This document shows, piece by piece, positions 33,555-44,249 of a stretch of 64,000 nucleotides of DNA. The position numbers and the translations under genes are program-made. The notes below the pieces were generated by a model that made no database searches, was not told the DNA's origin, and worked only from the letters and a program-made list of their open reading frames with translations. The stretch's first letter is position 1. Each line of letters begins with the position of its first letter. Source of the DNA: Anodontia alba (Eukaryota; Mollusca; Bivalvia; Lucinida; Lucinidae); NCBI GenBank assembly GCA_964016985.1, contig OZ024825.1, positions 34,440,057 through 34,504,056 on the forward strand. The letters are read 5' to 3'.

Positions 33555-33979
33555 AGTTAAATTTGGTATAACGGGTAGTTTTAACCTAGCCTTGAATACA
33601 AAATGGGTCGCATGCCAGTGTGAAGGGGAGTGAGCAGTATTGCAGCTATTACTGTTCATGATCAGATTCAGTAAGACTGAGTCTGCTCTTTGCCTTTCTT
33701 AAATTTCTTCTTTGCTTTCAAATCCACCTTCCTCGGGCACTGAGGCGTAAAACGTCTCCCGTACTTTACCATAGTATAGTTTATACTTTCGAGTACTTCG
33801 AAATTAAATAACCAAATTTGAAAATAGAATACCGGCCAAGTCTTTTGACTGGTGTTGCAAATTGAATTTTCTCAGAATATATTTATTGTTTCTGTGCAAT
33901 AGATGTTGTGTGATATTGTATAATATCGCATTATAATATAGATTGTCTCAGCTTTACTTTCCTTTGCTTATTTATACAG

Positions 33980-34200
33980 CTGACACATTCTCAGATGATT
34001 CAGGGTCGCAGCTGCAAGTGTTTTTGGGAACAACTCTTGGTATTGTTGGTTCTTTGATGACAGTTGTCACAGTTTGCCTCGTTCTTGTATGGAAAAGAGA
34101 GCATCTGCCGAAAATACAGCTTGATGAATACACAAAAAAGAAACCCGTTCAGATAGAAGACGAAGATGGTCGCCTACTCAGTGTTGATGCAGAGGTCTGA
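33980..34200 (+). CDS. Transmembrane and cytoplasmic-tail exon of the EGF receptor gene
   Basis: The acceptor is gcttatttatacag, ending at 33979. The exon starts in phase 1 and runs to a TGA at 34198-34200, giving 73 complete codons plus the split first one. It encodes a short acidic stub (DTFSDDSGSQLQ), a hydrophobic helix of about 23 residues (VFLGTTLGIVGSLMTVVTVC then LVLVW), a basic stop-transfer KREH, and a tail of about 35 residues with an LDEYTKKKP stretch and an acidic EDEDGR patch, ending AEV. The Tyr in DEY could be a phosphorylation site, but no ITAM/ITIM or NPxY motif is visible. The topology is type I. The short tail means that any signalling must use partners. Confidence 0.88.
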
Positions 34201-34460
34201 TATGTATATGAGAACACTGACTGAGACCTATAAATGACACGCATTCTCTGAAGTTTTCATATTTAACTATTGTAGAACGTCTATAACATGACATAACTAT
34301 ATTGTAGCTGTGAAAATCTCATTTGTTGATGCGTATATTCATGAAATATGCAGTGGTAAGATACAGGCGGAAACAGCGCCGCGTCGATCGAGTATCACCA
34401 TATGACTAGATAATGTAAAAGTACAAACACGTTTGTAAAATAAAGTAGGCAATGCATACA
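34201..34460 (+). other. 3' UTR of the EGF receptor gene
   Basis: Non-coding sequence after the TGA. The first canonical AATAAA is at 34439-34444, so cleavage is expected around 34455-34470. No repeat is recognised inside it. Confidence 0.65.
34439..34444 (+). terminator. Polyadenylation signal AATAAA
   Basis: A canonical hexamer 239 bp after the stop codon of the EGF receptor gene, within gtaaaataaagtaggc. Confidence 0.7.
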
Positions 34461-34720
34461 GAACATCTAACCTATTGATGTGAGACAGAACTTGTTAAAA
34501 ACTAAGAAGCTAGCATCTGAAATCTGAAAAGCAGGAATCGCCGGTCTGGCCAAAGCTTCAATAGTGAAGGAAATTATTTCGCTCGAACTTACAAGCAAAA
34601 CCTCAAGATGAGTTTATCTAGACCCGTAACACACTGACTTACAGATCATCTGAGATAAATTAGATAGCTGAGACCTGGCGACATAAATGTCCATTTTGTT
34701 TTCGATCAGTTACGTACAAA

Positions 34721-34826
34721 CCCAGCTAGCATTCTCCGTAAATCTACATCGGGCCGTCATCGGCCGTCAGCTACCCTGACGGGCCGATGACGGCCCGATA
34801 TAGATTTACGTAGAATGCTGACTGGG
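34721..34826 (-). mobile_element. P2 hairpin MITE, copy 3
   Basis: It starts cccagctagcattctccgta and ends agaatgctgactggg with centre cagctaccctg, so its orientation is the same as copy 2. One base is missing in the left arm (catcggccgtcag). Confidence 0.92.
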
Positions 34827-34869
34827 AAAATGTTAATACTAAAACATGCAGAAATTCTAAATGAAGCTT

Positions 34870-35580
34870 CTCAGGAGAAGTCACATTCATGAAGCATCAC
34901 CTTCCCGAAGCACGAAAGAAGAAGAGATCAGTAACAAACACTTATCAAACAAAGCGACACCATCACAAAAACATACCTATATAATTTTGACCCCCTTAAA
35001 CCCCATTTTTATATAGTAAAACTGGGGTTTACAGGGGTATACATTTTTTTCTTATTTTTGCTCAAAAACATAGATTGTGGGTACTCGTTAGCACCGCCTC
35101 GCCGAGGCGGTTCAAACGAGTACCCACAATCTATGTTTTGAGCAGAAATATGAAAAATATCAGAATTTTTTATCTGAAAATTTTCATTTTTTTGGTGGTG
35201 AAATTTTCAATATATTTGAATAGGCATGTTTTCGTAATGCACGATTACAATAATCAACATGCGAACAAATAATAACTGCAACAGAAGAACTGTCTCGGAA
35301 CGGTCAGCAGAAAAAAAAACCTCCTGGGGGACTTAAATTAGCTTTATTCACGCGAAACCTTTCCCTTAGTTCTGATGCAGGACGAAAATTCAAACATGTG
35401 TAGAGTCCACGTAGGTGTCTTGTATCGTCATCTGTGAAATATCACAGTAAACACATATATTCACAAACACTACGATGAAACAAAGCACAGGGCTCAATGT
35501 CACTCTGCAGCCAGAGCACAAGAAAACCACCACTAGCTTGACCACGGTGGACCTATACATAACTACTTCTTAAATACTGA
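34870..35580 (-). repeat. R2 repeat copy split by a P1 insertion
   Basis: The 3' part is 34870-34960 (gaagcatcaccttcccgaag, gaagagatcagtaacaaac). After the P1 it continues at 35240-35580 with aataataactgcaacagaag, tcggaacggtcagcagaaaa, catctgtgaaatatcacagt and gagcacaagaaaaccaccac. Confidence 0.72.
34961..35239. mobile_element. P1 palindromic MITE, nested in R2
   Basis: Ends are catcacaaaaacatacctat and ataggcatgttttcgtaatg. The central palindrome is complete around ccgcctcgccgaggcggttc. Confidence 0.9.
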
Positions 35581-36129
35581 ACACCCATTATTTGTCAAAA
35601 GTATATTCAAGCTATTTTTAACCCAATATTATTTGACCCGATTCTGATCTTGATATAGGCGTTAAGACACTGCCCTAACTCTTGAGATGATAAGCAAAAC
35701 TTATTTCTTTTATCCAGCAGCTAGTTACGTTATTGTCAGAAATTTGAAAAAGAAAAACCGACCATCGAGAGGTCACACTATATTTTCTTGCCATAATGCT
35801 TACAATAAAGTGTGAACACAAATTGCGGAAGCTTTTTACAAAATTTCTGCAGTGTTTCTAACGTTGGTACAAGCACAGATGAGGCTTCACTATTAACTGC
35901 TTACTCTTTGGACGCAATAGCTAATGAATTCCTTTAGACTTTTTCTTATAAAAACAGTTTCTATTCACGTATCACCTAAAATGTTTGTGTGTGGTTTTTG
36001 CGTACTTTGGATTGCTCAAGTTGAACGGTATAACTCGCGAGCACTTGGAGCACGCTGATTGGCAGTCTTGTCGCCATGACGGCATGTTTAATCATACTGA
36101 CATTTAGGCCGCGTCAAGAAAAAATAAAA

Positions 36130-36532
36130 GTTTGCAAAAGCTACTCACATTTTTTTCAGCAAAAATACCTGTGAATTTGATATTGTACTTACTAGAACAG
36201 TTAAAATTTTGACCACTACAATGTAACGAGCTCGTTAAACTAACTATGTTTTGTGCTTTGTGGTTTATTAATTTTATGCTACGAGGCGATTTGGTTTATG
36301 TCTTACCTTGTGTCATTTTGTTCTTGTGTTTTTCAGTCCTTTTAGCATTGCGATTACCTCGCTTGGGGAAGAGAGAGCTAATCTTAATGTTTTTCGTACG
36401 TTTGTTCGATTTGTGCTTGTTTGGATTTGTCGGTTTCCTCTTCCTCTTGGTTTCTGGGAAGGTCTGCGGTTTGTGACTGTGACACTCTCTGGACTTTTCT
36501 CTTACCTTTTTTGAACAACTGGGCCCTGGAGA
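36130..36532. mobile_element. GGGCCC-ended MITE interrupted by an R1 3' module
   Basis: gcaaaagctactcacatttt and taacgagctcgttaa match the right half of the MITE at 10711-10953, and ttgaacaactgggccc closes it at 36516-36531. Between them, about 36256-36511, sits an R1 3' module in plus orientation (tgctttgtggtttatta to ctcttacctttt). The module alone, without upstream R1, is what a 5'-truncated LINE insertion would leave. Confidence 0.75.
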
Positions 36533-36846
36533 TTAAGCATTTTCAAAGTAATTGTTTAAGGTAATTATTTTACCTAAATGATTTTCTTTTCGTCAACAAA
36601 CGCAACGAACTGGAAGGACAAACAGTCTAGGAGGAAAAAAAAACATAAAATTAAAGTGAAATTTGTATCCTTTAAAAATTAATGAAGACATTCAGGAATA
36701 CAATCGCATGTTGCTTTCTACATCCGATACGGAGAAGAGCGAAAGAACAGGGTCAAGCCATAGTCATAACATGTAGTTTAACGACCGGTTTCCTCTTCTC
36801 TGAGTGAGTGATCATAAAGCAAACTCGTACAGAAAAAAACAAAAAA

Positions 36847-36847
<1 letters not shown>

Positions 36848-36882
<35 letters not shown>
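36848..36882. repeat. Poly-A run with (AAC)n tail
   Basis: About 35 A residues followed by caacaacaacaaaaaacaaa. A simple repeat or retroelement tail. Confidence 0.9.
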
Positions 36883-36883
<1 letters not shown>

Positions 36884-37164
36884 AACAACAACAAAAAACA
36901 AAACAAAACAGGAACTCTACTTGATCGGTCGGTCCTGTACCTAATCATTTAATCATCATAGTAAAATAAAAGTCAAAAAGGATTGCCTAGTAGACCACAA
37001 ATAATCACAAAACTGCAACGCAGCATTGTAAAGGTTCAATTGCAAAGAGTCTTTTCTCAGCTGAAGGAGCTAAGTGAGAAAGAGAGCAGGGGCGTAGCCT
37101 GAAACTTTATATAGATGAAGCCTGCTAATAGAATCTTTGAAATTTCAGCCGAGACACAGCATTT

Positions 37165-37390
37165 CCTACTACATAGCATATGCGCCCAGCGAAGATTCAG
37201 ATCAGCCTGGGCATACACGCATTCTCAGCAGAAGTTCTGTCGTTCGTCTTAAGAAAGCTTGGATGTTTGGCTAATCAGCGCAAAGCAATGTCTCTGATCA
37301 GCCTGCGCATTTGCCCAGGCTGATCTGAGTCAATGCTTAGCGGACATGTGGTTTCGAAGAAAATGCTATGGCCCAGCCTATTTTAATGAC
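37165..37390. repeat. Family E hairpin repeat (large copy)
   Basis: catatgcgcccagcgaagat, tcagatcagcctgggcatac, then tgatcagcctgcgcatttgc, aggctgatctgagtcaatgc and agcggacatgtggtttcgaa form two nested inverted pairs. Confidence 0.7.
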
Positions 37391-37594
37391 ATCGGAACAA
37401 GTTTTAGGTGAAAATAAGGTGAACTTGCCATTTTATGTTGGGACCTGGGCTTCATAGCTTCCGCCTGATTTCGCGCCTGGAGAGTATGGAGAGCACATTC
37501 ATTAATTTTGACCTAAACTTTACCGCAGAAACTGTTATACAATTCAAGACGCCTCAGGAGAGTAAACTTCAGACTCAGACTTAAGAATAATATA

Positions 37595-37870
37595 AAATAT
37601 CGGGATACCCGGATAAGGCAACAGTCACGTAACACATCTCTCCCAAGGTACAGTATAAGGTTAGAATAATACGAAACGACACCACAGAACAACATTGTAA
37701 CAAAAACAGAAAAAAACAAACGAAGAGTAACTGTAATAGAAATACCGCCTTGGGCCGTTCCATGCAAAAACGTATCTTCGGCCATATGCGGACAGCGTAG
37801 GCCCAGATCGGCCTGCGCATCCGCGCAGTCTGATCAGGGCCTTTGCTGTCCGCTTACAGAATTATTTTAC
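37595..37870. repeat. R2 fragment followed by a family E hairpin
   Basis: 37600-37758 is R2, minus orientation (ggcaacagtcacgtaacaca, taccgccttgggccgttcc). 37759-37870 is a short family E hairpin with aaaacgtatcttcggccata, agatcggcctgcgcatccgc and gcagtctgatcagggccttt. Confidence 0.6.
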
Positions 37871-38023
37871 ACTATAGACTGTATCAATTGGGGGTAAATG
37901 CCCGAATTATGCCCGTCAAGAGTAAACTTAAGGCTTATTTTCAAGCACTTAACCCTCGCCGTTATACTGATATAGTTCCAGCTACACAAATTAGATCGGT
38001 CCGCGTCGGGGTTCCCTAACTCA

Positions 38024-38221
38024 TTAACCCTTGTCCTGCTGAACCCGGATACACCCTGCATTTGCAAACAGTGTAGATCCAGATCAGTTGAAGAAGCCAA
38101 CTGATCTGGATCTGCACTGTTTGCCATTAAGCATGTGAAACAATCCGGATCAAGTAATCTGATTGGCTGAAAATTAGAAGTGGGTGTGACATCTTAATTT
38201 ATTCAGCAGGACAAGGGTTAA
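38024..38221. mobile_element. piggyBac-type MITE with perfect TTAA ends
   Basis: ttaacccttgtcctgctgaa at the left and ttcagcaggacaagggttaa at the right are perfect inverted repeats, including the TTAA. The hairpin centre is gatccagatcagttgaagaa / gccaactgatctggatctgc. Confidence 0.92.
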
Positions 38222-38369
38222 TAGGTCAACATTGACAATATATGGGCCACGCCAAGCGAAATGGTGTCTTCGAAAATGAAGAAAAACGCACAGATTCATA
38301 TTCATCCCTCGCAAAATCTCCCATCCGGGATTTGCTATCTGTTGGTTCTTTCTGTAGTATCCAATAATT

Positions 38370-38470
38370 ATGTTAGCGGACAGTGAAGGTCCTGATCGGA
38401 CTGCGCGGATCCGCAGGCTAATCTGGGGCTGTTCTGTCCGCATATGCTCGAAGACACGTAAATGAACTTT
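38370..38470. repeat. Family E hairpin repeat
   Basis: gttagcggacagtgaaggtc, ctgatcggactgcgcggatc, gcaggctaatctggggctgt, tccgcatatgctcgaagaca: reverse orientation of the family E order. Confidence 0.65.
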
Positions 38471-38529
38471 TCAATGCAATTATGCAACACTACTGAGGGT
38501 TCGACTACAAACTGCATACTTTTTTGAAG

Positions 38530-38648
38530 CATCACGAAAACATTCCTATATAATTTTGACCAGTAAAACTGGAATTTACAGAGGTATAAATTATTTTTCT
38601 TATTTCTGCTCAAAAACATAGATTATGGTACACGTTAGAACCGCCTCA
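38530..38648. mobile_element. P1 MITE fragment (left part only)
   Basis: It starts catcacgaaaacattcctat and stops at gttagaaccgcctcacgac, inside the central palindrome. An internal block (ccttaaaccccacttttat) is also deleted. Confidence 0.8.
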
Positions 38649-39001
38649 CGACAATAATGAAAGAAATAAGCATATTCCTATTGTAATGTTCTGTTGAATT
38701 TAGGCTATCCAGACAATGTTAAGGACGAGGACAGTGTCACCATAGACCAAGCGTATAGGTCCCCTTAGATTTTTTCTTATAACAGCAGTTTCTATCAACA
38801 TGTCACCCCAAATTGTTTGTGTAGTTTCCACGTACTTTGGATTGCTTAATTTGAACAGAGGACATGGTTCACATTTATTTAACTCATTTCTGCCTGGCCT
38901 CCACTAAAAGTGACATTGACAAACAGTGTAGGCGCAGATCAGACAGCGCAGTAAGCGGCATCTGATCAGTCTATATTGTTTGCATTACATACATAGAGGA
39001 T

Positions 39002-39150
39002 ATTCAAATGTTTGGAATGAATATGACTTTTATTTCATCGAGTGAAGTGAAAAAATGTATATTTCATGAGTGCCGAAGGCACGAATAAAATATACATTTT
39101 TTCACTTCACGAGATGAAATAAAAGTCATATTCACGACAAACATTTGAAT
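39002..39150. repeat. Long hairpin (about 68-bp arms)
   Basis: attcaaatgtttggaatgaa, tatgacttttatttcatcga and gtgaagtgaaaaaatgtata are mirrored through gtgccgaaggcac by tatacattttttcacttcac, gagatgaaataaaagtcata and acatttgaat. It is nearly perfect, so a MITE or recent inverted duplication. I see no second copy in the window. Confidence 0.8.
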
Positions 39151-39454
39151 TTTTTTTTCTTATATACATCACTTTCTGTAGAAGAGATGCAAATCTTGCA
39201 AATCTTGCAAAATTTGAGTTGCTTCCCTTTGACCATTAATGTAAATAAGAAAAAAAGTAGTTCCGGATCTTATATTTTTCACTGCTCAGAGAAGTGAAAT
39301 ACAAGTTTTATATTTTAACTAGTGAAAATATAACTTTTTCGAAATATGCATTTTATTTCATTAATAATTCTCTATATTTCATTACTTTGTATATAATAAA
39401 TTAACTTCTTTAAAACATTATAATAATAACAAGATGTGTTTGTGAAACACGAAC

Positions 39455-39830
39455 ATGTCCCCGGGTCAAAGTCATTTTTTTCTTTAAAGTAGGTCATAGG
39501 TCAATGTCAAGGTCACAGGTCAAAAACTTTTGTATGAGTGGGAAGCCCTTGTCACAAGGAACCTACATGACAAATATGAAGGCTCTATCTGAAACGGTTC
39601 AAAAGTTATGACCATTGTTATTTTTTCTTTAAAGTAGGTCACAGGTCAAGGTCAAGGTCACAGGTCAATTTTTTATATGAGTGGGAAGCCCTTGTCACAA
39701 GAAACATATATGCCAAATATAAAGGCTCTATCTTAAACGGTTCAAAAGTTATGACCAATGTTAAAGTTGTCCAACCAACCAACCAACAAACAAACCAAGA
39801 AACCAACAAACCGACAGGGCAAAAATATTA
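39455..39830. repeat. Two-copy tandem repeat with AACC/AAAC tail
   Basis: ctttaaagtaggtcataggt and gagtgggaagcccttgtcac ... ggctctatctgaaacggttc repeat about 140 bp later with few changes. ccaaccaaccaaccaacaaa follows. A dispersed-repeat tail is likely. Confidence 0.8.
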
Positions 39831-40105
39831 TGTCCCCATTTCGTTACCGGGTTCATAAAAAATCAAATACCCTTTCTTTTGGAAATGGGCCTGTCCAAAG
39901 AGTTATGGAAGATAAGTTCACTCAGCATGAATGGAATAATTCGCTGTTAGCAGGACGCGATTTGCCGATGGGCGGATTCTCTTTGCCAATTATTGCACCA
40001 TTAGCCATACTTTTAACTTGTACTGTTAGGTTGTAATTGCGAGACTCTCCTACCCCAGTTAGACCGAGTGTTATCAGCCTTGTATTTTTATGATCAGTAT
40101 TAATT

Positions 40106-40335
40106 TAAGGGGACTGGAAACACTTGGTAGATTTTCCGCCATTTTTGACAAGAAAGATAATTTTTATGACTTCCTTTTTGCTTTCTAGCACACCAATCCC
40201 CTTCTAAAAAGGGGTCTACTCTAAAAGGAAAGAATTTGCTCCCATAGGGAGCAAATTCGTTTCTTTTAGAGTAGACTCTTTTCCAGAATGGAACAAATCA
40301 AATCTCCCTTGAAAATGTATCCATTTTACTGTTTT
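40106..40335. mobile_element. P4 hairpin element
   Basis: aggggactggaaacacttgg, caacttttatgacttcct-like flank, then ggggtctactctaaaaggaa / agaatttgctcccatagg mirrored by gagcaaattcgtttctttta and gagtagactcttttccag. Related copies: 45640-45720, 54010-54245, 54510-54600 and 61670-61900. Confidence 0.75.
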
Positions 40336-40464
40336 AGACTCTTAGTGCATGTATGGGCCGCAAGAGCATTTGCGACATAAGGACTAAATTAAGGCCCGTA
40401 TCAATTGGCCTGAGCGGGAGTTTGGTCCTGGAACCTTACCGTTTGATCACATAATGATCCGATA

Positions 40465-40718
40465 CATTACGAAAACACGCCTATGTAATTTTGACCCCCT
40501 TAACCCCCACTTTTATATAGTAAAACTGGGGTTTATAGGGGTATACATTATTTTTCTTATTTCTGCTCAAAAACAGATTGTAGGTACTCGTTAGAACCGC
40601 CTCGCCGAGGCAGTTCTAACGAGTACCCTAAATCTATGTTTTAAGCAGATGTATGAAAAATTTTCAGTTTTTGGAGGTGAAATTTTCTATATATTTGAAT
40701 AGGCGTGTTTTCGTAATG
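40465..40718. mobile_element. P1 palindromic MITE
   Basis: Ends are cattacgaaaacacgcctat and ataggcgtgttttcgtaatg (perfect inverse). The centre ggtactcgttagaaccgcct / cgccgaggcagttctaacga is intact. Confidence 0.92.
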
Positions 40719-40926
40719 AATATAGTGGCCGACAGAAGACCATATTAGAATACATAGCGAGCGGTCATAATGTATAATGATATTTTCTTATGATGTGGCT
40801 GTGAGGTGGGCTTTGTTCTATTAGCATTCTAACGTGGTTTGATATTACCCAAGACGTCATCCGCCAGCTGCCGTTTTTTGCGCATATGAATGTCACATAA
40901 TAGCGCTATACGAATGTATGAAAGGG

Positions 40927-40972
40927 GGGATGTGTGTGTGTGTGTGTGTGTGCGGGGGGGGGGGGGGGGGGG
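40927..40972. repeat. (GT)n followed by a G-run
   Basis: Roughly 13 tg units run into about 19 G residues. The G run could form a G-quadruplex. Confidence 0.95.
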
Positions 40973-40999
40973 TCGGCGGCTGGGTGGTGGAGAAGAGAA

Positions 41000-42885
41000 C
41001 AACAAGAGCTCTGATTGACCGAAATGCATGGTGTGCATGCCGATCTGTGCCATTGCTGTGCTTATATAGGACGACAGTTTTCTTGTATATTGGCTTAAAT
41101 GTACACCTTGATTTTTTGTGTTCTGGTATCGTTGTTTTCACATATGAAATATGACAATATTTAATGGAACCCCCAAATTCAAAAAGAAAGAAGCAAAAGT
41201 TCAATGGCATATGTAATGTTTATATGCAAAGGGGATCAGTATCTAGTCCATGGCTCGCGAGTATTGATGCATGTACGACATCTTGGCATGCTAGCGACTG
41301 TGCGGTTTCAAAACAGCTTTGAAATTTCACGTACTCTGAGAAGTCAATGGGTTTCCTTAGAAACTGTCCATAGTACAAGCTACCATTTACGACTGTCAAT
41401 AACATTACAGTGCCATATAGACGTAACGATAAATGTCCTAAAACTTCTTACAACAACATTTTCTTACAAAATGTCATATGCAAACAGTGAACACCAGATC
41501 AAGGAGCAGTCTGATCAGGGTATTCACTGTTTGCCATTGAAAGAAGTATTTTAAGACACATCTGCATAAAAAACAACATTTAAGGCAAAAAAATAGTATG
41601 AAATAAGGTGCTCGAAATTTTAGGACATTTACCGTATTTAAGGAAGTGCAGTGATGGCCGGCGAAGAACTGATCGGGCAGCATGGTGAACATGGCGTTCT
41701 AGGTCATCTGACGTTGTTGATTTAGTATTCGCACATCGTTTTGATTTCATGTACGACATAATCTACAAGCTGCCATTCATGTCTCACCTTTCTGTAATAA
41801 TCCTTTAAGCGGCAAGCAAAACTAACAGACGACATTCTTTTTTTTTATGTTTTCAGAGAAATAAGACTTGGCAATTTAGACAGACGATTCACATGAACGT
41901 CAAGCCATATTTTCTCTGCGAACACGCGCAAATCCTCAAAATGGCGTCTGATGCATGATTTGTGTTTTAAAGTGGTATTTTGTGGTACATAGTAAAGTGT
42001 AGTGATGGTCGAAGATTGCATGAATCGCGTGCTTATCTGGGCCAATCGTATCTATATATTAATATGAATTTAGGCACTGCCCAGAAACGGGCATAGCGAT
42101 TGCCTAATTTTCAGTTAGCCGAAAAGTGTCAGCTGAAAGACATGGGCAGGATACAGTGGTAAGCTTCATGCGTGTTTACTATAGGCGTGCAGGCCAACGT
42201 TGCCTGCTGCCGTTGACGCCGGCTTCGCCGGCGTCTACGTTGCTTCGGCAACGTTGTCCATACCCGTATAAAATAACATTTTTTCTCGTGCTGTGGCACA
42301 AATGTTGAGTTTATCTAATTACTTTTTCATTTAGTGTGGGTATATATATATAAAATTATAACATTGTCCGGTAATCCGAGGCCTCTGATTCCCAGCTGTA
42401 TTACTTAAAATAAAAATAGAAAATAGAAAATTGAAACCAGGAGTCACAGGTCACCGAGATTATATTTTACCGATATCTTGGAGTATTTTGGGATAACTGT
42501 CAATTCGAGGAAGATTACTGTGCCCTGGTTTAGTAGTTTGTACCTGACTTGATAAGATTAAAATCCAAGTATTCTAACTCTAATGACCCCTTTTGCGGGT
42601 AAGATTAGGGCTGACTATGAATTAGACCCATCTAAATCAATTAATATCATAAACTGGTAGTTAGTATCAGCAGCAGCTTTGATTTGATACCCAGCCTTTC
42701 TATTTTTGGAAGTAGATTCCTTATGACCTAATTTGAGAAAGGTTCAATGTCGGAAGGATGGGGTCGGAGCTGTGTACAGGTTACATCTAGTTAAGTAATC
42801 TATTATTAAAGTTCTCTTCAAACTCTATCATGACGTAAACAAAATCCTCCAGTAATAGATTGGGAGATGCCATAAAGAGAAAAGT
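41000..42885. other. Intergenic stretch, nothing recognised
   Basis: AT-rich sequence with a weak family E-like hairpin at 41470-41540 (acagtgaacaccagatcaag / gatcagggtattcactgttt) and a small GC-rich palindrome near 42220 (acgccggcttcgccggcgt). No ORF here resembles a known protein. Confidence 0.5.
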
Positions 42886-42888
42886 AAA

Positions 42889-42995
42889 CCCAGTCAGCAT
42901 TCTACGTAAATCTATATCGGGCCGTCATCGGCCCGTCAGGGTAGCTGACGGGCCGATGACGGCCCGATGTAGATTTACGTAGAATGCTAGCTGGG
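42889..42995 (+). mobile_element. P2 hairpin MITE, copy 4
   Basis: It starts cccagtcagcattctacgta, has centre cagggtagctg and ends agaatgctagctggg; the same orientation as copy 1. Confidence 0.93.
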
Positions 42996-43269
42996 AATAT
43001 GGCTGCTGATTGTGATAATGGTCAATCAACCGGACCGGAACTGTTTTGGTTTAGACACCACTCGCCCTTTAGGAAAAAACATCCCTGCCAAGAAACTCCG
43101 GGTGATGCTATAACGGTATAACAACAATGTTTGCCAATATACAATTTCAGTTTTCTAGATAGCCCCCGTATGGCCGTTTCAGTTCGATTGGAACGATTTT
43201 CGTTTAGGTACAACTAGACCATGAGAGGACCATGCAAGGAGATATTATATTTGTTCTAGAGGAGAAGCA

Positions 43270-43770
43270 ATGACGAGAAAAATCAACAACAACAACAAAG
43301 CTGAATGTTCCTCTCAAGGTCATAAATGTATCAAAACGAAGATAATTCCCGGTCTGATGTCAGACTGGAATTATCTTCGTTTAGATACATTTATGACCAT
43401 GAGAGGAACATTCCCACCAGGTTTCGAGAAAATCTCCCCAATAATTCCGAAGACGATAGCACCGAGGAAGATTTCTCTAAAGATATGGGTACATTTCTCT
43501 CCAGCATTGTCAAAATTGCTATTCCTCCCTTCTGAAGATGGATCTACTCTTAAAGGAAACAATTTGACGAGAGAAAAACAAAACGACAAAGCTGAATGTT
43601 CTTCTGAAGGTCATAAATGTATTTAAACGAAGATAATTCCCGTCTGATGTCAGACAGGAATTACCTTCGTTTAGATACATTTATGACCTTGAGAGGAACA
43701 TTCCCACTAGGTTTCGAGAAAATCTCCCCAACAATTCCGGAGGCGATAGCACCGAGGGAGATTGATACAT
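43270..43770. repeat. Tandemly duplicated hairpin element
   Basis: Each of two units has aaggtcataaatgtat, aaacgaagataattcccg, a central ctgatgtcag, then gaattatcttcgtttagata and atttatgacc. Both are followed by gaggaacattcccaccaggt-type sequence and cgatagcaccgagg. The units start about 310 bp apart. Confidence 0.85.
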
Positions 43771-44249
43771 TTTGACTCCAGCATTGTATGATGCAATTAT
43801 TAACAACATAAAGCATTTGTCAGAATAAGAAATAACCAAATCATGCTGTGACAGTAGCATAGCATGATTTCATTATTTCGTGATCTGGCAAATACTTTAT
43901 GTTGTGCATCATCTTGGCGAGGGAATTCACCTGCACATTTCTTTGGTACTAAAATAACAAAATTTGTCTTCTGAATACCTCTTTTACCAGAAAAATATTC
44001 TTTGCCAAAATTTGAGCACAACTGGGAAAGTTATCAAAAATCAGAAAAATGAGGCATCTGAAATATTTTATTATATCCGACATAAATCGCTAATATACAA
44101 GAACTTTCACAATAGCACAATAGCATGATTTTTGGCTGATAATACATGTACGATCTGTGGTATAATTTTTTCGTCGTGTACCCTTGTGTATCAAAATCGC
44201 AAATTTGATATTTACTTATTTAGAGCATGATCGCACACCATACGCTGCA

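Larger units (their letters stand above)
31134..33979 (+). other. Intron before the transmembrane exon (2.8 kb)
   Basis: It contains a piggyBac-type MITE, an R2 remnant, a 50-bp direct duplication near 32840-32930 (gtcaattattaactgccacc twice) and a SINE. Other parts (31134-31568, 31766-32570, 33560-33960) show no gene or repeat I recognise. Confidence 0.75.
5076..34460 (+). other. EGF-repeat transmembrane receptor gene (3' part; five coding exons)
   Basis: Gene-level entry joining exons 5076-5213, 15956-16090, 25664-25807, 30996-31133 and 33980-34200. All junctions obey GT-AG and all are phase 1, so the exons splice in frame: four EGF-like cassettes, then a transmembrane exon with the stop. 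The cassette pattern (C-x6/8-G-x-N/x-C-x3-C-x2-C-x4/8-C-x6-C-x3-C-x7/8-C) is that of the SREC/MEGF10/Tie-like EGF family. Members are type I cell-surface proteins used in adhesion, phagocytic recognition or signalling. The first exon here begins mid-gene, so the signal peptide and more EGF repeats must lie upstream of the window. Introns are 10.7, 9.6, 5.2 and 2.8 kb and hold only repeats. Family membership is sound; a named orthologue is not possible. Confidence 0.85.

Noticed and set aside
40829..41053. Proline/histidine-rich minus-strand ORFs
   Set aside because: They arise from the (GT)n/G-run simple repeat.
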